Origin: Gammaproteobacteria bacterium
GTDB taxonomy: Bacteria; Pseudomonadota; Gammaproteobacteria; Steroidobacterales; GCA-2729495
NCBI GenBank assembly: GCA_030426355.1
Contig: JAUHYQ010000005.1
Location: 1 to 64,000 of the forward strand
Direction of reading: 5' to 3'
DNA: 64,000 nt
Shown here: one piece after another, positions 1 to 8,341 of the stretch
How positions within the stretch are numbered: the first letter of the stretch is position 1
How the letters are laid out: each line of letters begins with the position of its first letter
Position numbers and translations under genes: made by a program
The notes under the pieces: generated by a model
Seen by the model: only the letters and a program-made list of their open reading frames with translations
Databases searched by the model: none
Told to the model about the DNA's origin: nothing

Positions 1-424
1 TGCGGCCGTATAGCGCGCTCTGCGGGCCTTTGACCACTTCTATTCGTTGCACATCGAGCAATGCGAAGTTCAGGCCTTCCCGACCGGCAGCGTACACGCC
101 GTCAATAAAAACTGCCGCGTTGGTTTCGCCGAAAATGTCGGTGGGCGCGACACCGCGAATGACCGGTACCGGTAGTGAGTTGCCGACCGGGCTAAAAAAG
201 TTCAGTCCCGGAGTGAAGGACGCGACGTCGTCAAGGTTTTCGATGCGCGCCTCTTCAATCACCCGCTCGCCTAAAGCTGTCACCGCGATCGGCACGTCCT
301 GCAGCCGCTCGTCGATTTTTCGAGCGGAGACAACAATTTCATCGACGGCCGCATAGCCCGACAGCGGTGCGAATAACAGCAAGGCTGCGCTACCGAAAAG
401 GAAATTACTGATACGAAAAGGCAT
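1..424 (-). CDS. TonB-dependent outer-membrane receptor, N-terminal part
   Basis: The gene reads leftward and runs off the window, so only about 141 residues are visible. The ORF track lists only a shadow here; I read this frame from the reverse complement. It starts MPFRISNFLFGSAALLLF, a signal peptide ending near GYAA. A plug domain follows: VDEIVVSARKIDERLQDVPIAV, then PVIRGVAP, AAVFIDGVY and IEVVKGPQSALYGR, all hallmarks of TonB-dependent receptors. Such receptors import scarce ligands (siderophores, vitamin B12, carbohydrates, lignin or steroid fragments) across the outer membrane using TonB energy. The ligand cannot be told from the plug. The start codon has a good ribosome site (GGGGAGA) upstream. 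Confidence 0.88.
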   Translation of the reverse strand, partial: MPFRISNFLFGSAALLLFAPLSGYAAVDEIVVSARKIDERLQDVPIAVTALGERVIEEARIENLDDVASFTPGLNFFSPVGNSLPVPVIRGVAPTDIFGETNAAVFIDGVYAAGREGLNFALLDVQRIEVVKGPQSALYGR

Positions 425-856
425 GCTGATTTCTCCCCAGAGATTTGTTCTATTCTAGCTATTATTCTTATCGCCGGAAGGATTTGGCGCAGGTTGGCCT
501 GGCGCGATTATTCTGACGATGATGTAAACCGCTAATAATACCGCCTGATATGCCCCTGCGAGCACAAAAGGCACCTAGGGTGCCCACTCGTCGAACGCAA
601 ACCCGCCCCACTTCGCATACGGTCTATTTAGTGACCAAGGCGCAAGCCATTGCGTCCTTCGCCGGCAGGTTTGGCGGGGCTGGCAAGCAACAAGCCCGGC
701 AACAAAAAAAGGGCCGGCTGATGCCGGCCCCGGGGGGGTTGCAACGCGGTTACCAGGCGCGTTGCGGCGATGACATACCAGTCATCATGCTCCGAAAATC
801 ACCGCCTAGGGGGGAGTGCGATGTCCCGGAATTTTTCTTCGTCGATGAAAAAATCG
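425..856. other. Gene-free stretch upstream of the receptor
   Basis: I find no gene here that I can support. The 175-residue plus-strand ORF beginning at 550 has no ribosome site and low-complexity, Arg/Pro-rich content, so I read it as chance. The stretch holds the 5' region of the receptor gene, a short inverted repeat GGCACC-TAG-GGTGCC at 570-584 of unknown meaning, and the terminator at 704-730 that ends the next leftward transcript. Confidence 0.5.
704..730 (-). terminator. Rho-independent terminator of the small membrane protein gene
   Basis: A perfect 8-bp stem, GGGCCGGC/GCCGGCCC with a 4-nt loop (711-730), is followed on the minus strand by seven T residues (plus-strand A7 at 704-710). 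The orientation ends transcription coming from the leftward gene at 857-1159 and insulates the receptor gene further left. Confidence 0.85.
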
Positions 857-1159
857 TTAGCCCCGCTCCTTCACAGCGGCGTCGGAAGCCGCCAGCAATA
901 ATGCCGGGGAGCGCGTCAGCTCGATTGCCAGATCGGCTGCCACGCTGTCACCCAGCTCTTTGGCAGCCTGCCGGGCACCGGCGCGAAACGAGTCCGTCAA
1001 CTCCGTGCGCGAGTGCTGTGCATGCTTCGCGACGAGGGTTGGCGCAATTTGAGTGGCCTGCTGCCCACCGGAGCTGATCACGTAGCCCGTGATTCCGGCC
1101 AGAAGCAGGGGCGTAATTCCGATTAAAGCGGGAATCATTGCTTTTGCCTGACCTTTCAT
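857..1159 (-). CDS. Small membrane protein, predicted sigma-54-dependent
   Basis: 100-residue protein of no family I recognise. Residues about 8-30 (IPALIGITPLLLAGITGYVI) form one hydrophobic segment. The rest is an Ala-rich, probably helical tail with alternating charges, including FRAGARQAAKELGDSVAADL. The ATG has a strong ribosome site (GAGGAAG). The gene forms its own unit: a sigma-54 promoter at 1213-1230, a short leader of roughly 45 nt, and a terminator at 704-730. It is divergent from a sigma-54 activator gene, its most likely regulator. I infer a small inner-membrane protein made on a specific signal, perhaps an envelope-stress or signalling peptide. Homology and function are unknown. 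Confidence 0.7.
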   Translation of the reverse strand: MKGQAKAMIPALIGITPLLLAGITGYVISSGGQQATQIAPTLVAKHAQHSRTELTDSFRAGARQAAKELGDSVAADLAIELTRSPALLLAASDAAVKERG

Positions 1160-1212
1160 TGCTGTACTTCCTCAATAATCCGCAAACGTCGTGTTGCGGT
1201 TCGGGCTTACTA

Positions 1213-1230
1213 TTGCAGGAAGCGTGCCAA
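1213..1230 (-). promoter_or_regulatory. Sigma-54 (-24/-12) promoter
   Basis: On the minus strand the sequence TTGGCACGCTTCCTGCAA matches the RpoN consensus TGGCACG-N4-TTGCA with one mismatch. GG and GC are separated by exactly 10 bp, as required. Transcription would start near 1203 and read into the small membrane protein gene starting at 1159. The gene on the other side encodes a sigma-54 AAA+ activator, so the promoter and its likely activator adjoin. Confidence 0.8.
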
Positions 1231-1284
1231 CTTTTTATATTTAAAAATATCAATAACTTATAGAAAAAGGTGCTCGCGATAATC

Positions 1285-1322
1285 CGTTAATAACGAAATA
1301 TCATGATTTTTAAATAACGAAA
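1285..1322. repeat. Candidate enhancer sites for the sigma-54 activator
   Basis: The 10-mer AATAACGAAA occurs twice, at 1289-1298 and 1313-1322 (24-bp period). The first copy sits in a perfect 11-bp palindrome CGTTA-A-TAACG (1285-1295). The tract lies about 55-110 bp upstream of the sigma-54 promoter at 1213-1230, the usual zone for activator binding. It also lies directly before the activator's own start, so autoregulation is possible. The role is inferred from position and repetition only. Confidence 0.45.
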
Positions 1323-1342
1323 AGCCGTGTATAGTTCGCCGG

Positions 1343-3187
1343 ATGAATACGCCTTACAGAAAAAAAGAACTGTTTTCGCGCATGCCCGTGATGGCCGCCG
1401 TGCTGGATACAAACGGCCGCTTTCTGGAAGTCAGCGACAGCTGGATAGAGCGGACGGGCTACACGGCGGAAGAACTCCGTGGCCGCTCGCCCGAAGAAAT
1501 CGCAACCAGGGAGTCAGCAAAGCGCATACGCGAGGAGCATTTGCCCGGCTTTCGGCGCACCGGCAAGTTGGATCACGTGTCGGTCGGATTTATTACCAGG
1601 GACGGTACGACGCTGGAACTGCTGATGAAGTCCCGCACGATATACGACAATCAGCGCAACCCGCTGTATTCGATCTCGGTGTTTTTCGAAACATCGGCTC
1701 TGGCGCGCGCTGAGCGGCGCTATGAAGATCTCTATCATTCCACTCCGGCAATGCTGCACACCATCGACACAGACGGTTGCATTACGGATGTCAGTGACCA
1801 TTGGCTCGACAAGCTTGGCTATATGCGCGAGGAGGTCATCGGCCGGTCTATTCTCGATTTTATGAGTGCGGATTCGAGCCAGAAATCCAAACAGCGCCTC
1901 AAAGACATTTTCGAAAAGGGCAACCTCAAGAATATCCCACGGCAAATGGTTACGAAGTCTGGCGAGGTGCTCGAAGTAGTGTGCTCAGCCCATACCGAGG
2001 TTGATAAGGTTCTGGGCATGCGCAGTCTGCTTGTGGCGACCAAGGACATGACCGAGCGCACGCGTGCGGAGTCAAAATTGCGCGAAGCCTACGGTGAAAT
2101 TGCCCGGCTAAAAGAGGAACTCGAGCGCGAACGTGACTACTTGCGGGAAGAAGTATCCGTGTCGATGAATTTCGGGCGTATCGTTGGCGAAAGCCCCGCT
2201 TTGGGTGCGATGCTTGCGCGGATTGAGGCGGTTGCGGATACCCCGGCCAACGTCTTGATCATTGGCGAAACCGGCACGGGCAAAGAACTGGTCGCCCACG
2301 CCATCCATGCGCGGAGTCGCCGCGCCGATGCACCGCTGGTAAAAGTTAACTGCGCCTCCATTCCGCGTGAGCTGTTCGAAAGCGAATTTTTCGGGCATGC
2401 CAAAGGTGCCTTTACAGGCGCGTATAAAGACCGGTTAGGGCGTTTTCAGTTGGCGGACGGCGGCACGATTTTTCTCGATGAAGTCGGAGAAATTCCTCTT
2501 GAGCTGCAAGGTAAGTTGTTGCGTGTATTGCAGGAACGTGAGTTTGAACGCGTCGGCGAAGACGTCACGCGGCGGGTTGACGTGCGCGTAATTGCGGCAA
2601 CCAATCGCGATTTGGAAAAAGAAGTCGAGGCCGGCAATTTTCGCGAAGACCTATATTACCGCCTGAGCGTTTTCCCGGTGCAGGTTCCGCCCTTGCGCAA
2701 GCGGGGCGACGATGTAATCCAGCTTGCCGTGCATTTTCTGGAAAAGATTTGTCGTGATTTCGGGCGATCCGTACCCAATTTTACGCAGACCCAGGTTGAC
2801 GAGATGCGTCGCTACGAATGGCCGGGCAACATTCGCGAGCTTAAGAATGTGATCGAGCGCGCCGTTATCTTGTCGCGGGAAGAGGGGCGGCTGGACTTGT
2901 CGCTGCCTGCCAACGGGGCGTCAGCGCGCACCGTTGATGCTAGCGAAGTCGTGCCTCTGCGGAGCGCCTCCGGCAATGGGCAGGGCTTTGTTACCGAGCA
3001 CCAGATGAAACAACAGCAGCGTGAAAATATCCGTCGCGCCCTGGAGCATGCCGGCTGGCGCGTATCAGGTGAGGGCGGCGCGGCCGAGTTGCTGGGTTTG
3101 AAGCCCAGCACTTTAACCGACCGTATGCGCACGCTTGGGCTCGAAAAGCCTGCCAATGTGAGGCGCAGCCGCAGGGCCGCGGAATGA
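1343..3187 (+). CDS. Sigma-54-dependent transcriptional activator, PAS-PAS-AAA+-Fis HTH
   Basis: 614 residues. Two PAS sensor domains (about 10-120 and 125-240) are followed by a short coiled linker (240-275), a full sigma-54 interaction AAA+ domain and a Fis-type helix-turn-helix (about 575-605, [20 protein letters not shown]). Visible motifs are Walker A GETGTGKE at 308-315, the sigma-54-contacting loop GAFTGA at 355-360, and Walker B TIFLDE at 375-380. No receiver domain is present, so the PAS domains presumably sense a ligand, redox state or partner directly. The stop codon overlaps the dacB start (ATGA), suggesting coupled translation. The divergent small membrane protein with its sigma-54 promoter is the obvious target. 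The signal is unknown. Confidence 0.93.
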   Translation: MNTPYRKKELFSRMPVMAAVLDTNGRFLEVSDSWIERTGYTAEELRGRSPEEIATRESAKRIREEHLPGFRRTGKLDHVSVGFITRDGTTLELLMKSRTIYDNQRNPLYSISVFFETSALARAERRYEDLYHSTPAMLHTIDTDGCITDVSDHWLDKLGYMREEVIGRSILDFMSADSSQKSKQRLKDIFEKGNLKNIPRQMVTKSGEVLEVVCSAHTEVDKVLGMRSLLVATKDMTERTRAESKLREAYGEIARLKEELERERDYLREEVSVSMNFGRIVGESPALGAMLARIEAVADTPANVLIIGETGTGKELVAHAIHARSRRADAPLVKVNCASIPRELFESEFFGHAKGAFTGAYKDRLGRFQLADGGTIFLDEVGEIPLELQGKLLRVLQEREFERVGEDVTRRVDVRVIAATNRDLEKEVEAGNFREDLYYRLSVFPVQVPPLRKRGDDVIQLAVHFLEKICRDFGRSVPNFTQTQVDEMRRYEWPGNIRELKNVIERAVILSREEGRLDLSLPANGASARTVDASEVVPLRSASGNGQGFVTEHQMKQQQRENIRRALEHAGWRVSGEGGAAELLGLKPSTLTDRMRTLGLEKPANVRRSRRAAE

Positions 3188-4656
3188 CAAGCAACAGCTT
3201 CCTGTTGGGCCTCGTGGTGATGTCGCACTTCGCAGTCAGCGGTTCCGCGTGGGCGCAAGCGGCCGCCGACCCTGCCGACTGGTCCGACCTGCCCGCTCTC
3301 TTACAACGCGTGCTGGAGGCGCATGACATCAAGCCCGATCAGGTAGGAATTTACGTTCAGGCGCTGGATTCCGATCAGCCGCTTGTCAGTGCCAACCCGG
3401 TGAAGGGTTTTAACCCCGCCTCAACGATCAAGCTGGTAACAACCTGGCTCGCTTTGTCTGAATTGGGGCCTGATCGCACGTGGCCCACGGAAGTTTATCT
3501 GGGCGGCGAACTGGACCGAGGCACGCTGCGCGGTGATTTGGTAATCAAGGGTTATGGCGATCCGTATCTGCTTACTGAGCGGCTGTGGGCGTTGCAGCGG
3601 CAGCTGAAACTTCGTGGCCTGCAGCGTATCGACGGTGATCTGGTCATCGACAACGGTTACTTTGCGGTAGAGGATACCGATCCGGGTGCCTTTGATGGCG
3701 ACGAGCTCCGCGTTTACAACGTGTTACCCGATGCGCTGCTGGTAAATTTTCAGGCGCTGACGCTCTACTTTGCGCCGGATCCGGCTCGCAACAGTGTGCG
3801 CGTGTTTGCCGAGCCGATGCCGGCGAATCTCGCCATTGAAAACCGATTGCGTCTTAAGCCTGGTCGGTGTGGTGGATTTCGCAATGGTGTGAGTCTTGAA
3901 TTGCAGGGTGGCGCTGTGCGGAATCGACTGGTTGTCTCCGGAGACTACGGTGCGGAGTGCGCATTGTGGTCGATGAGCCGTTCGGTGCTTACAGCACCCA
4001 GTTACGCATACGGAGTGTTTCGTTCTCTTTGGGAGGAGTCTGGGGGTGTGCTCAACGGCACGCTCCGGGTTGATCCGAATGCGCTCGCCGGTTTTCCTCA
4101 AACCAGCGAACCGTTTTTGGTTGTAGAATCGCCGCCGCTGGGTGACCTGATTCGCTCAATCAACAAATACAGCAACAATGTGATGTCGCGACATTTGTTC
4201 CTTACCCTGGGGGCAGATGTATTCGGGGCGCCGGCAACCAGTGCCAAGGCTCGCAAAGCGGCAGAGCTGATTTTGCGGCGACAGGGTCTGGATACCTCAG
4301 CGTTGTATTTGGACAACGGCTCAGGTTTGTCGCGTGATGTGCGCATCAGTGCCGGCACCCTGGCCAGCATATTGCGCAATGCCGGCAGCAGCCCATGGTT
4401 TGCCGAGTATGTGTCGTCCATGTCATTGGCGGGCCTCGACGGTACATTGAAAAAGCGTTTTACAGCAGAGCCCGCCACGGGTCGTATGCATTTGAAAACC
4501 GGCCGAATTGATGATGTCTATGCGACCGCAGGATATGTGCATGCGGCGTCTGGCCGAGATTATGTTGTGGTGATTTTGCAGAATTATCCGGACGCCGATC
4601 GCGGACCCGGTGAAGAGGCGCAAGCCGCATTGTTGAGGTGGATTTATGAGCAGTAA
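3184..4656 (+). CDS. dacB: D-alanyl-D-alanine carboxypeptidase/endopeptidase (PBP4 class)
   Basis: 490-residue periplasmic class C penicillin-binding protein that trims stem peptides and cuts D-Ala-mDAP crosslinks in peptidoglycan. A signal peptide ends near AWAQA. The three active-site motifs are present: SxxK as STIK (Ser80-Lys83), SxN as SNN (330-332) and KTG (438-440). The long insert between the first two motifs is typical of DacB. The ATG overlaps the upstream activator's stop by 4 bp, and the next gene starts within its last 11 bp, so all three are probably one transcript. Linkage of this hydrolase to a sigma-54 regulator is unusual. Confidence 0.93.
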   Translation: MTSNSFLLGLVVMSHFAVSGSAWAQAAADPADWSDLPALLQRVLEAHDIKPDQVGIYVQALDSDQPLVSANPVKGFNPASTIKLVTTWLALSELGPDRTWPTEVYLGGELDRGTLRGDLVIKGYGDPYLLTERLWALQRQLKLRGLQRIDGDLVIDNGYFAVEDTDPGAFDGDELRVYNVLPDALLVNFQALTLYFAPDPARNSVRVFAEPMPANLAIENRLRLKPGRCGGFRNGVSLELQGGAVRNRLVVSGDYGAECALWSMSRSVLTAPSYAYGVFRSLWEESGGVLNGTLRVDPNALAGFPQTSEPFLVVESPPLGDLIRSINKYSNNVMSRHLFLTLGADVFGAPATSAKARKAAELILRRQGLDTSALYLDNGSGLSRDVRISAGTLASILRNAGSSPWFAEYVSSMSLAGLDGTLKKRFTAEPATGRMHLKTGRIDDVYATAGYVHAASGRDYVVVILQNYPDADRGPGEEAQAALLRWIYEQ

Positions 4657-5260
4657 AGCGCAGCTGTTGAGGTTTCGGTACTGGGTCGTGGCCCTTATGT
4701 TTGTGTGCGTGGGCGCGCAAGCAGAGACCGGTTATGTGACCGACATGTTGCAACTCGATATGTATGCCACGCAAGCCATGGACGGCGCACCGCTCAAAAA
4801 GCTGCGCAGCGGTGACAGCTTCGAGATTCTTGAACGCACGGGCCGCTATGCCCGGGTGCGTCTGCCGGGTGGGCAAAGCGGCTGGGTCAAGTCGCTGTAT
4901 TTGGTTACTACCGAGCCAGCACGTACCCGCTTGAATGCGCTGGAAAAGCAAAACGCTGATTTGCTGGCGCAACTTGATGCGCTCAACAAGCAGTTGGCGG
5001 AGCGAACATCGATGGTAGCTGAGCTTGAGGGTGATCGGGGTACCGAGGCCGAGCAGTTGGCCGCGGCCAGCGAAGAGCTTGCCGCTTTGCGCGACCGCAA
5101 CACAGCACTTGAGAATACCCTGTCGAGCTACGGCAGCAGCGTACCCCTAAGTTGGCTGATTATTATTTCACTGCTGGCGTTGGCACTCGGTGTCGCGGCT
5201 GGCTGGTACTTTATAGACAGTCGCAGTCGTGCCCGGCACGGCGGTTATCGCGTGTATTGA
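4646..5260 (+). CDS. SH3-domain envelope protein, TIGR04211/YgiM-like
   Basis: 204 residues. A signal peptide ends near GAQA, followed by a bacterial SH3 domain (about 27-92, with GYVTDMLQLDMYATQAMDGAPLKKL and GQSGWVKSLYL). A coiled coil follows (about 95-160, RLNALEKQNADLLAQLDALNKQL), then one C-terminal membrane helix (about 168-190) with a short basic tail. This layout is that of the YgiM/TIGR04211 family, bitopic proteins with a periplasmic SH3 domain of poorly known function, likely bound to peptidoglycan or envelope proteins. It overlaps dacB by 11 bp, which fits a joint cell-wall role. Its 3' end overlaps the convergent tetR gene by 16 bp. Confidence 0.85.
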   Translation: MSSKAQLLRFRYWVVALMFVCVGAQAETGYVTDMLQLDMYATQAMDGAPLKKLRSGDSFEILERTGRYARVRLPGGQSGWVKSLYLVTTEPARTRLNALEKQNADLLAQLDALNKQLAERTSMVAELEGDRGTEAEQLAAASEELAALRDRNTALENTLSSYGSSVPLSWLIIISLLALALGVAAGWYFIDSRSRARHGGYRVY

Positions 5261-5859
5261 TCATCGGCGCAAGGTGCCTGCAGTAAGGCAAGCATGGATT
5301 CCCGGTAGAGCTGCGCGCCGTCCGGATGCGCGGCATAAATCTTCAGCAACGGTACGGCCGTTCTGCTGATGACTCTAAAGCTGTATGCCGCATCGCGATT
5401 TCTAAGCAACCCTGCATCGGCCGCCTTGCGCAACACACGCTTTAGCACGCTGCCAAATTTCTGGTGGCCTGATTCGATATACGGTGCGATTCCCGGGTCA
5501 TTCAGTGCCGCAATTGCGAGCAGTGCCTCATGATGATGCGCCCATAGTGTCAGGTAGCACTCAATCGTGCCGACAAGCAGATTCTCAGGATCCTGCTTGA
5601 GGATTGACTCCAGGATCAGCGCTCCTTCATCGAATGCCGGATTCATGACGCTTGCCAGCAATTCCAGTTTGTTCGCGAAATAGCCGTAAAACGTGCGTCT
5701 GGAATAACCCGCGTCGCTGAGGATTTGTTCAACGCTTACCTTGTCCAGCCCGTGCTCAGCCACCAGTCTCACGGCACTGTTCTGTAACGCCAGGCGCACC
5801 CGCTGCCGGTTTCGCGCGCGACCCGCGGTGGCGCCGCCTGGTGCTGTTGCAAAGGTCAT
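5245..5859 (-). CDS. TetR-family repressor, divergent from the 8-TM cassette
   Basis: About 204 residues. The N-terminal helix-turn-helix is clear (AVRLVAEHGLDKVSVEQILSD then AGYSRRTFYGYFANKLELL), and the C-terminal ligand-binding half is divergent as usual. The track begins at a GTG (5874), but I prefer the ATG at 5859 because GGAAG lies 9 bp upstream of it, whereas the GTG has no ribosome site and abuts the operator. A perfect palindrome at 5877-5896 lies between this gene and the membrane protein gene at 5926. I infer autorepression and control of that cassette. The inducer is unknown. Confidence 0.88.
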   Translation of the reverse strand: MTFATAPGGATAGRARNRQRVRLALQNSAVRLVAEHGLDKVSVEQILSDAGYSRRTFYGYFANKLELLASVMNPAFDEGALILESILKQDPENLLVGTIECYLTLWAHHHEALLAIAALNDPGIAPYIESGHQKFGSVLKRVLRKAADAGLLRNRDAAYSFRVISRTAVPLLKIYAAHPDGAQLYRESMLALLQAPCADDQYTR

Positions 5860-5876
5860 GGAGAACGCTTCCACAA

Positions 5877-5896
5877 AGTATACAGGTATGTATACT
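5877..5896. promoter_or_regulatory. TetR operator between divergent genes
   Basis: AGTATACAGGTATGTATACT is a perfect 7-bp inverted repeat with a 6-bp spacer. It sits in the gap between the tetR gene (leftward) and the membrane protein gene (rightward). Each arm also contains TATACT reading outward, a good -10 hexamer on its own strand, although matching -35 boxes are weak. A repressor bound here would block both promoters at once. Confidence 0.75.
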
Positions 5897-5925
5897 ACAG
5901 GCTTTACATCCTGTGGAAAAGAGCA

Positions 5926-6861
5926 ATGGCAAGCACCAAGGCAGAGATATCTTCGTCGTCCGGAGAGCCTAAAGGCTCAAGACTTTGGCAGGCTCCCTAT
6001 GTCGGCATCGTTGTGCTTATTGCAATGCTGCTCGGTATCGGCCTTGCACACGCCGTCATGCGTGCGATTGAAGAAGCGCTCGGGCATGACCTGACCTATA
6101 TCGCGCAACTTTTTATCGGCGCTGCCGCGGTTATCTGGTTGTGGTACGGCGTTAAGTCCAAAAGTGAAAACTTTGCGACATGGACGGGGTTTTTTACCGG
6201 CATCGTTATCTGGATGACCTGGGTAGAACTCTTTTACATGTACTACGGGCGCAAGAATTTCGGCATGATGCCGCGCGTTGATGGTGGCGTGAGTACCGAG
6301 CCTGAGTATCTGATCATGACCGCAACAACGGGCGTGCTGATGTTTATGCTGGTGTTCTATATTTTTGATAAAGACACGCGTTGCAATATGTTCGTGTGGT
6401 TCCAGAAAAAACTGGGTCTGCGCGAAGGCCTGGGGCCCAGCACCAAGACTGCTCGCGATCGCAACTACGCCATCATCACTTTCATGGAAACGGTCTACGT
6501 GACATGGTTTTGCTACGCGTGGAACTTGCTGGTGTTCGATCCGGCTTTCGTCGGTTACGGCAAAGACGCATTTGTCGCTGAACTCGCAACCGTCTTCGTG
6601 TCAATAACCTGGGGCGGCTACTGCTTTAGCAGGTTGTTAAAGTATCGACGAACCTCGACAGCAGTTCGCTACGGCATCCCCACTGCCAATATCCTGTGGA
6701 TCTCGGTTGAGATCATGTCTGGATGGGGTTTAATGACCGAGGTTTGGTTGCAGCCCAGTAAGTATGTGGTGGAAGTGCTGGCGATTACCACAGCATTCGC
6801 TGTGTTGTCCGTGCTTATTTACAGAGCGCCCAAGAAACCATCGGAGTTGCAGGAATGGTAA
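5926..6861 (+). CDS. Unknown 8-TM integral membrane protein
   Basis: 311 residues; I do not recognise the family. Eight hydrophobic segments are apparent at about 23-48, 56-76, 84-109, 128-147, 186-208, 216-238, 252-272 and 279-300. The protein is rich in aromatic residues (WMTWVELFYMYYGRKNFGMM; FMETVYVTWFCYAWNLLVF). The two acidic/aromatic helices (WVELFYMYYG and FMETVYVTWF) look like an internal repeat or cofactor/ligand site. No transporter or rhodopsin signature (no retinal Lys) is visible. The gene follows a TetR operator and overlaps a small exported-protein gene by 7 bp, so the pair likely forms one TetR-controlled unit. It could be an oxygenase-like or redox membrane subunit or an exporter; I cannot decide. 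Confidence 0.7.
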   Translation: MASTKAEISSSSGEPKGSRLWQAPYVGIVVLIAMLLGIGLAHAVMRAIEEALGHDLTYIAQLFIGAAAVIWLWYGVKSKSENFATWTGFFTGIVIWMTWVELFYMYYGRKNFGMMPRVDGGVSTEPEYLIMTATTGVLMFMLVFYIFDKDTRCNMFVWFQKKLGLREGLGPSTKTARDRNYAIITFMETVYVTWFCYAWNLLVFDPAFVGYGKDAFVAELATVFVSITWGGYCFSRLLKYRRTSTAVRYGIPTANILWISVEIMSGWGLMTEVWLQPSKYVVEVLAITTAFAVLSVLIYRAPKKPSELQEW

Positions 6862-7289
6862 ATCGTATCGTCTCAGTAATAATTATGGGCATGCTTGCGG
6901 GCATAGCGGGCGCCGAGAATACGACCAGCCGAGTGAAGATTCATCCGGGCATGGGTGGCGTGTCCGATATTGGGAATACAGATTGCTCCCTCTTCAATGA
7001 AATGCACTACAACGGCCCGACCGGCATGGAACATCATGTCCTGACCTGGGTGCAGGGCTATGTATTCGCCAAGACGGGGGCGAACATCGATACGCTGCTG
7101 GAACCATTGCCCGATGGCGGGGGTTGGGATTTTGACAGTCTTAGCCGCGTGTTTGTGGATTACTGCAAGGCCAATCCAGATGCGAAGGTCTCCGCGGCAG
7201 CAATCAGCTTGTGGTCGGTTCTCGAGTCCGGTCAGTCTGCACCCTCAGCGCAGCTTGGCGTTACAGACCTAATGCAGGGCCGGCCGTAG
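6855..7289 (+). CDS. Small exported protein, Rap1a/HdeA-like layout
   Basis: 144 residues with a signal peptide ending near GIAGA. The mature part has a pattern seen in small periplasmic Rap1a/HdeA-like proteins: an early Cys (DCSLF), TWVQGYVFAK, then VFVDYCKANPDAKVSAAAISLW. The two Cys could form the one disulphide such folds carry. Family membership is tentative. The start overlaps the 8-TM gene by 7 bp, so the two are co-translated and probably act together at the inner membrane/periplasm face. The 3' end overlaps miaE, on the opposite strand, by 21 bp. Confidence 0.7.
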   Translation: MVNRIVSVIIMGMLAGIAGAENTTSRVKIHPGMGGVSDIGNTDCSLFNEMHYNGPTGMEHHVLTWVQGYVFAKTGANIDTLLEPLPDGGGWDFDSLSRVFVDYCKANPDAKVSAAAISLWSVLESGQSAPSAQLGVTDLMQGRP

Positions 7290-7853
7290 TTTGAGAGTGC
7301 TGCAGATTTCCGCTTCAAAGGCGGTTATTTCGTCCAGCCGTGCATTTACAAGTTCCGCTTCGTACTCTTTGTGCAACATTTGCACAAACACGTGCGCGTG
7401 CTTGACCTCGGCTTTCCACAGGCGTTCGTAGAATGCGGCCAGCTCTGGGTCAGCAATGTTTTCCGCGACCAACCGAAAACGTTCCGCGCCGCGGCGCTCA
7501 ATCACGGAGGAGATCAGCAGGCGGTCTATGAAGCGCTCATCCCGGCCATGCCGGGCGCGCGCAAGCAACTGGTTTACGTAAGGATCCGGTTCGTCTTTGC
7601 CCAGTTGCAGCCCCCGTTTCTCCATAAAGCTGTATGCCTCGGCGAAATGTTCCAGTTCCTCCAGAGCCAGCGCAATAAGCTGCGGAATAATTCCGTTGCG
7701 ATCCGGGTACTTGGCAATCAGGCTCATCAGCAGCGCATTGGCTTTGCGCTCACAACAGGCGTGGTCGATCAGAAAGCTGTCGAAATCATTTAGAACCGTT
7801 TTAATCCACTCCGGAGATGTGGTGTACCGAAGGTCTGGAGATTTACTGCCCAT
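7269..7853 (-). CDS. miaE: tRNA 2-methylthio-N6-isopentenyladenosine hydroxylase
   Basis: 194 residues, the usual size for MiaE, a diiron monooxygenase that hydroxylates the isopentenyl group of ms2i6A at position 37 of tRNAs reading U-starting codons. The four-helix ferritin-like ligand set is visible: Glu in DHACCERKAN, ExxH in LEELEHFAEAY, Glu in SSVIERRGAERF, and ExxH in WKAEVKHAHVF. It needs oxygen, which fits an aerobic host. It is a single gene divergent from glnK and overlaps the small exported-protein gene tail to tail. Confidence 0.93.
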   Translation of the reverse strand: MGSKSPDLRYTTSPEWIKTVLNDFDSFLIDHACCERKANALLMSLIAKYPDRNGIIPQLIALALEELEHFAEAYSFMEKRGLQLGKDEPDPYVNQLLARARHGRDERFIDRLLISSVIERRGAERFRLVAENIADPELAAFYERLWKAEVKHAHVFVQMLHKEYEAELVNARLDEITAFEAEICSTLKLRPALH

Positions 7854-7930
7854 ACGTCAACTCTCAAGGGATTTAAGCTAGAATAAGCACCGCTCGGGTT
7901 GGACTATTCTGCTCAGCCAAGAACAAATAA

Positions 7931-8287
<357 letters not shown>

Positions 8288-8341
8288 ACCCTTCGGTGGA
8301 GATGGCGGAAGCTGAAGAGGCCGGCAGGTTCAGGGGGAAGT

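Noticed and set aside
570-584. Inverted repeat GGCACC-TAG-GGTGCC as a terminator or operator
   Set aside because: It has no T tract and no gene start at a fitting distance; too little to assign.
550-1077. 175-residue plus-strand ORF
   Set aside because: Arg/Pro-rich, no ribosome site, runs through a terminator hairpin and opposite a better-supported small membrane protein gene.
5926-6861. Microbial rhodopsin
   Set aside because: The helix number and the lack of a lysine in the last helices argue against retinal binding.
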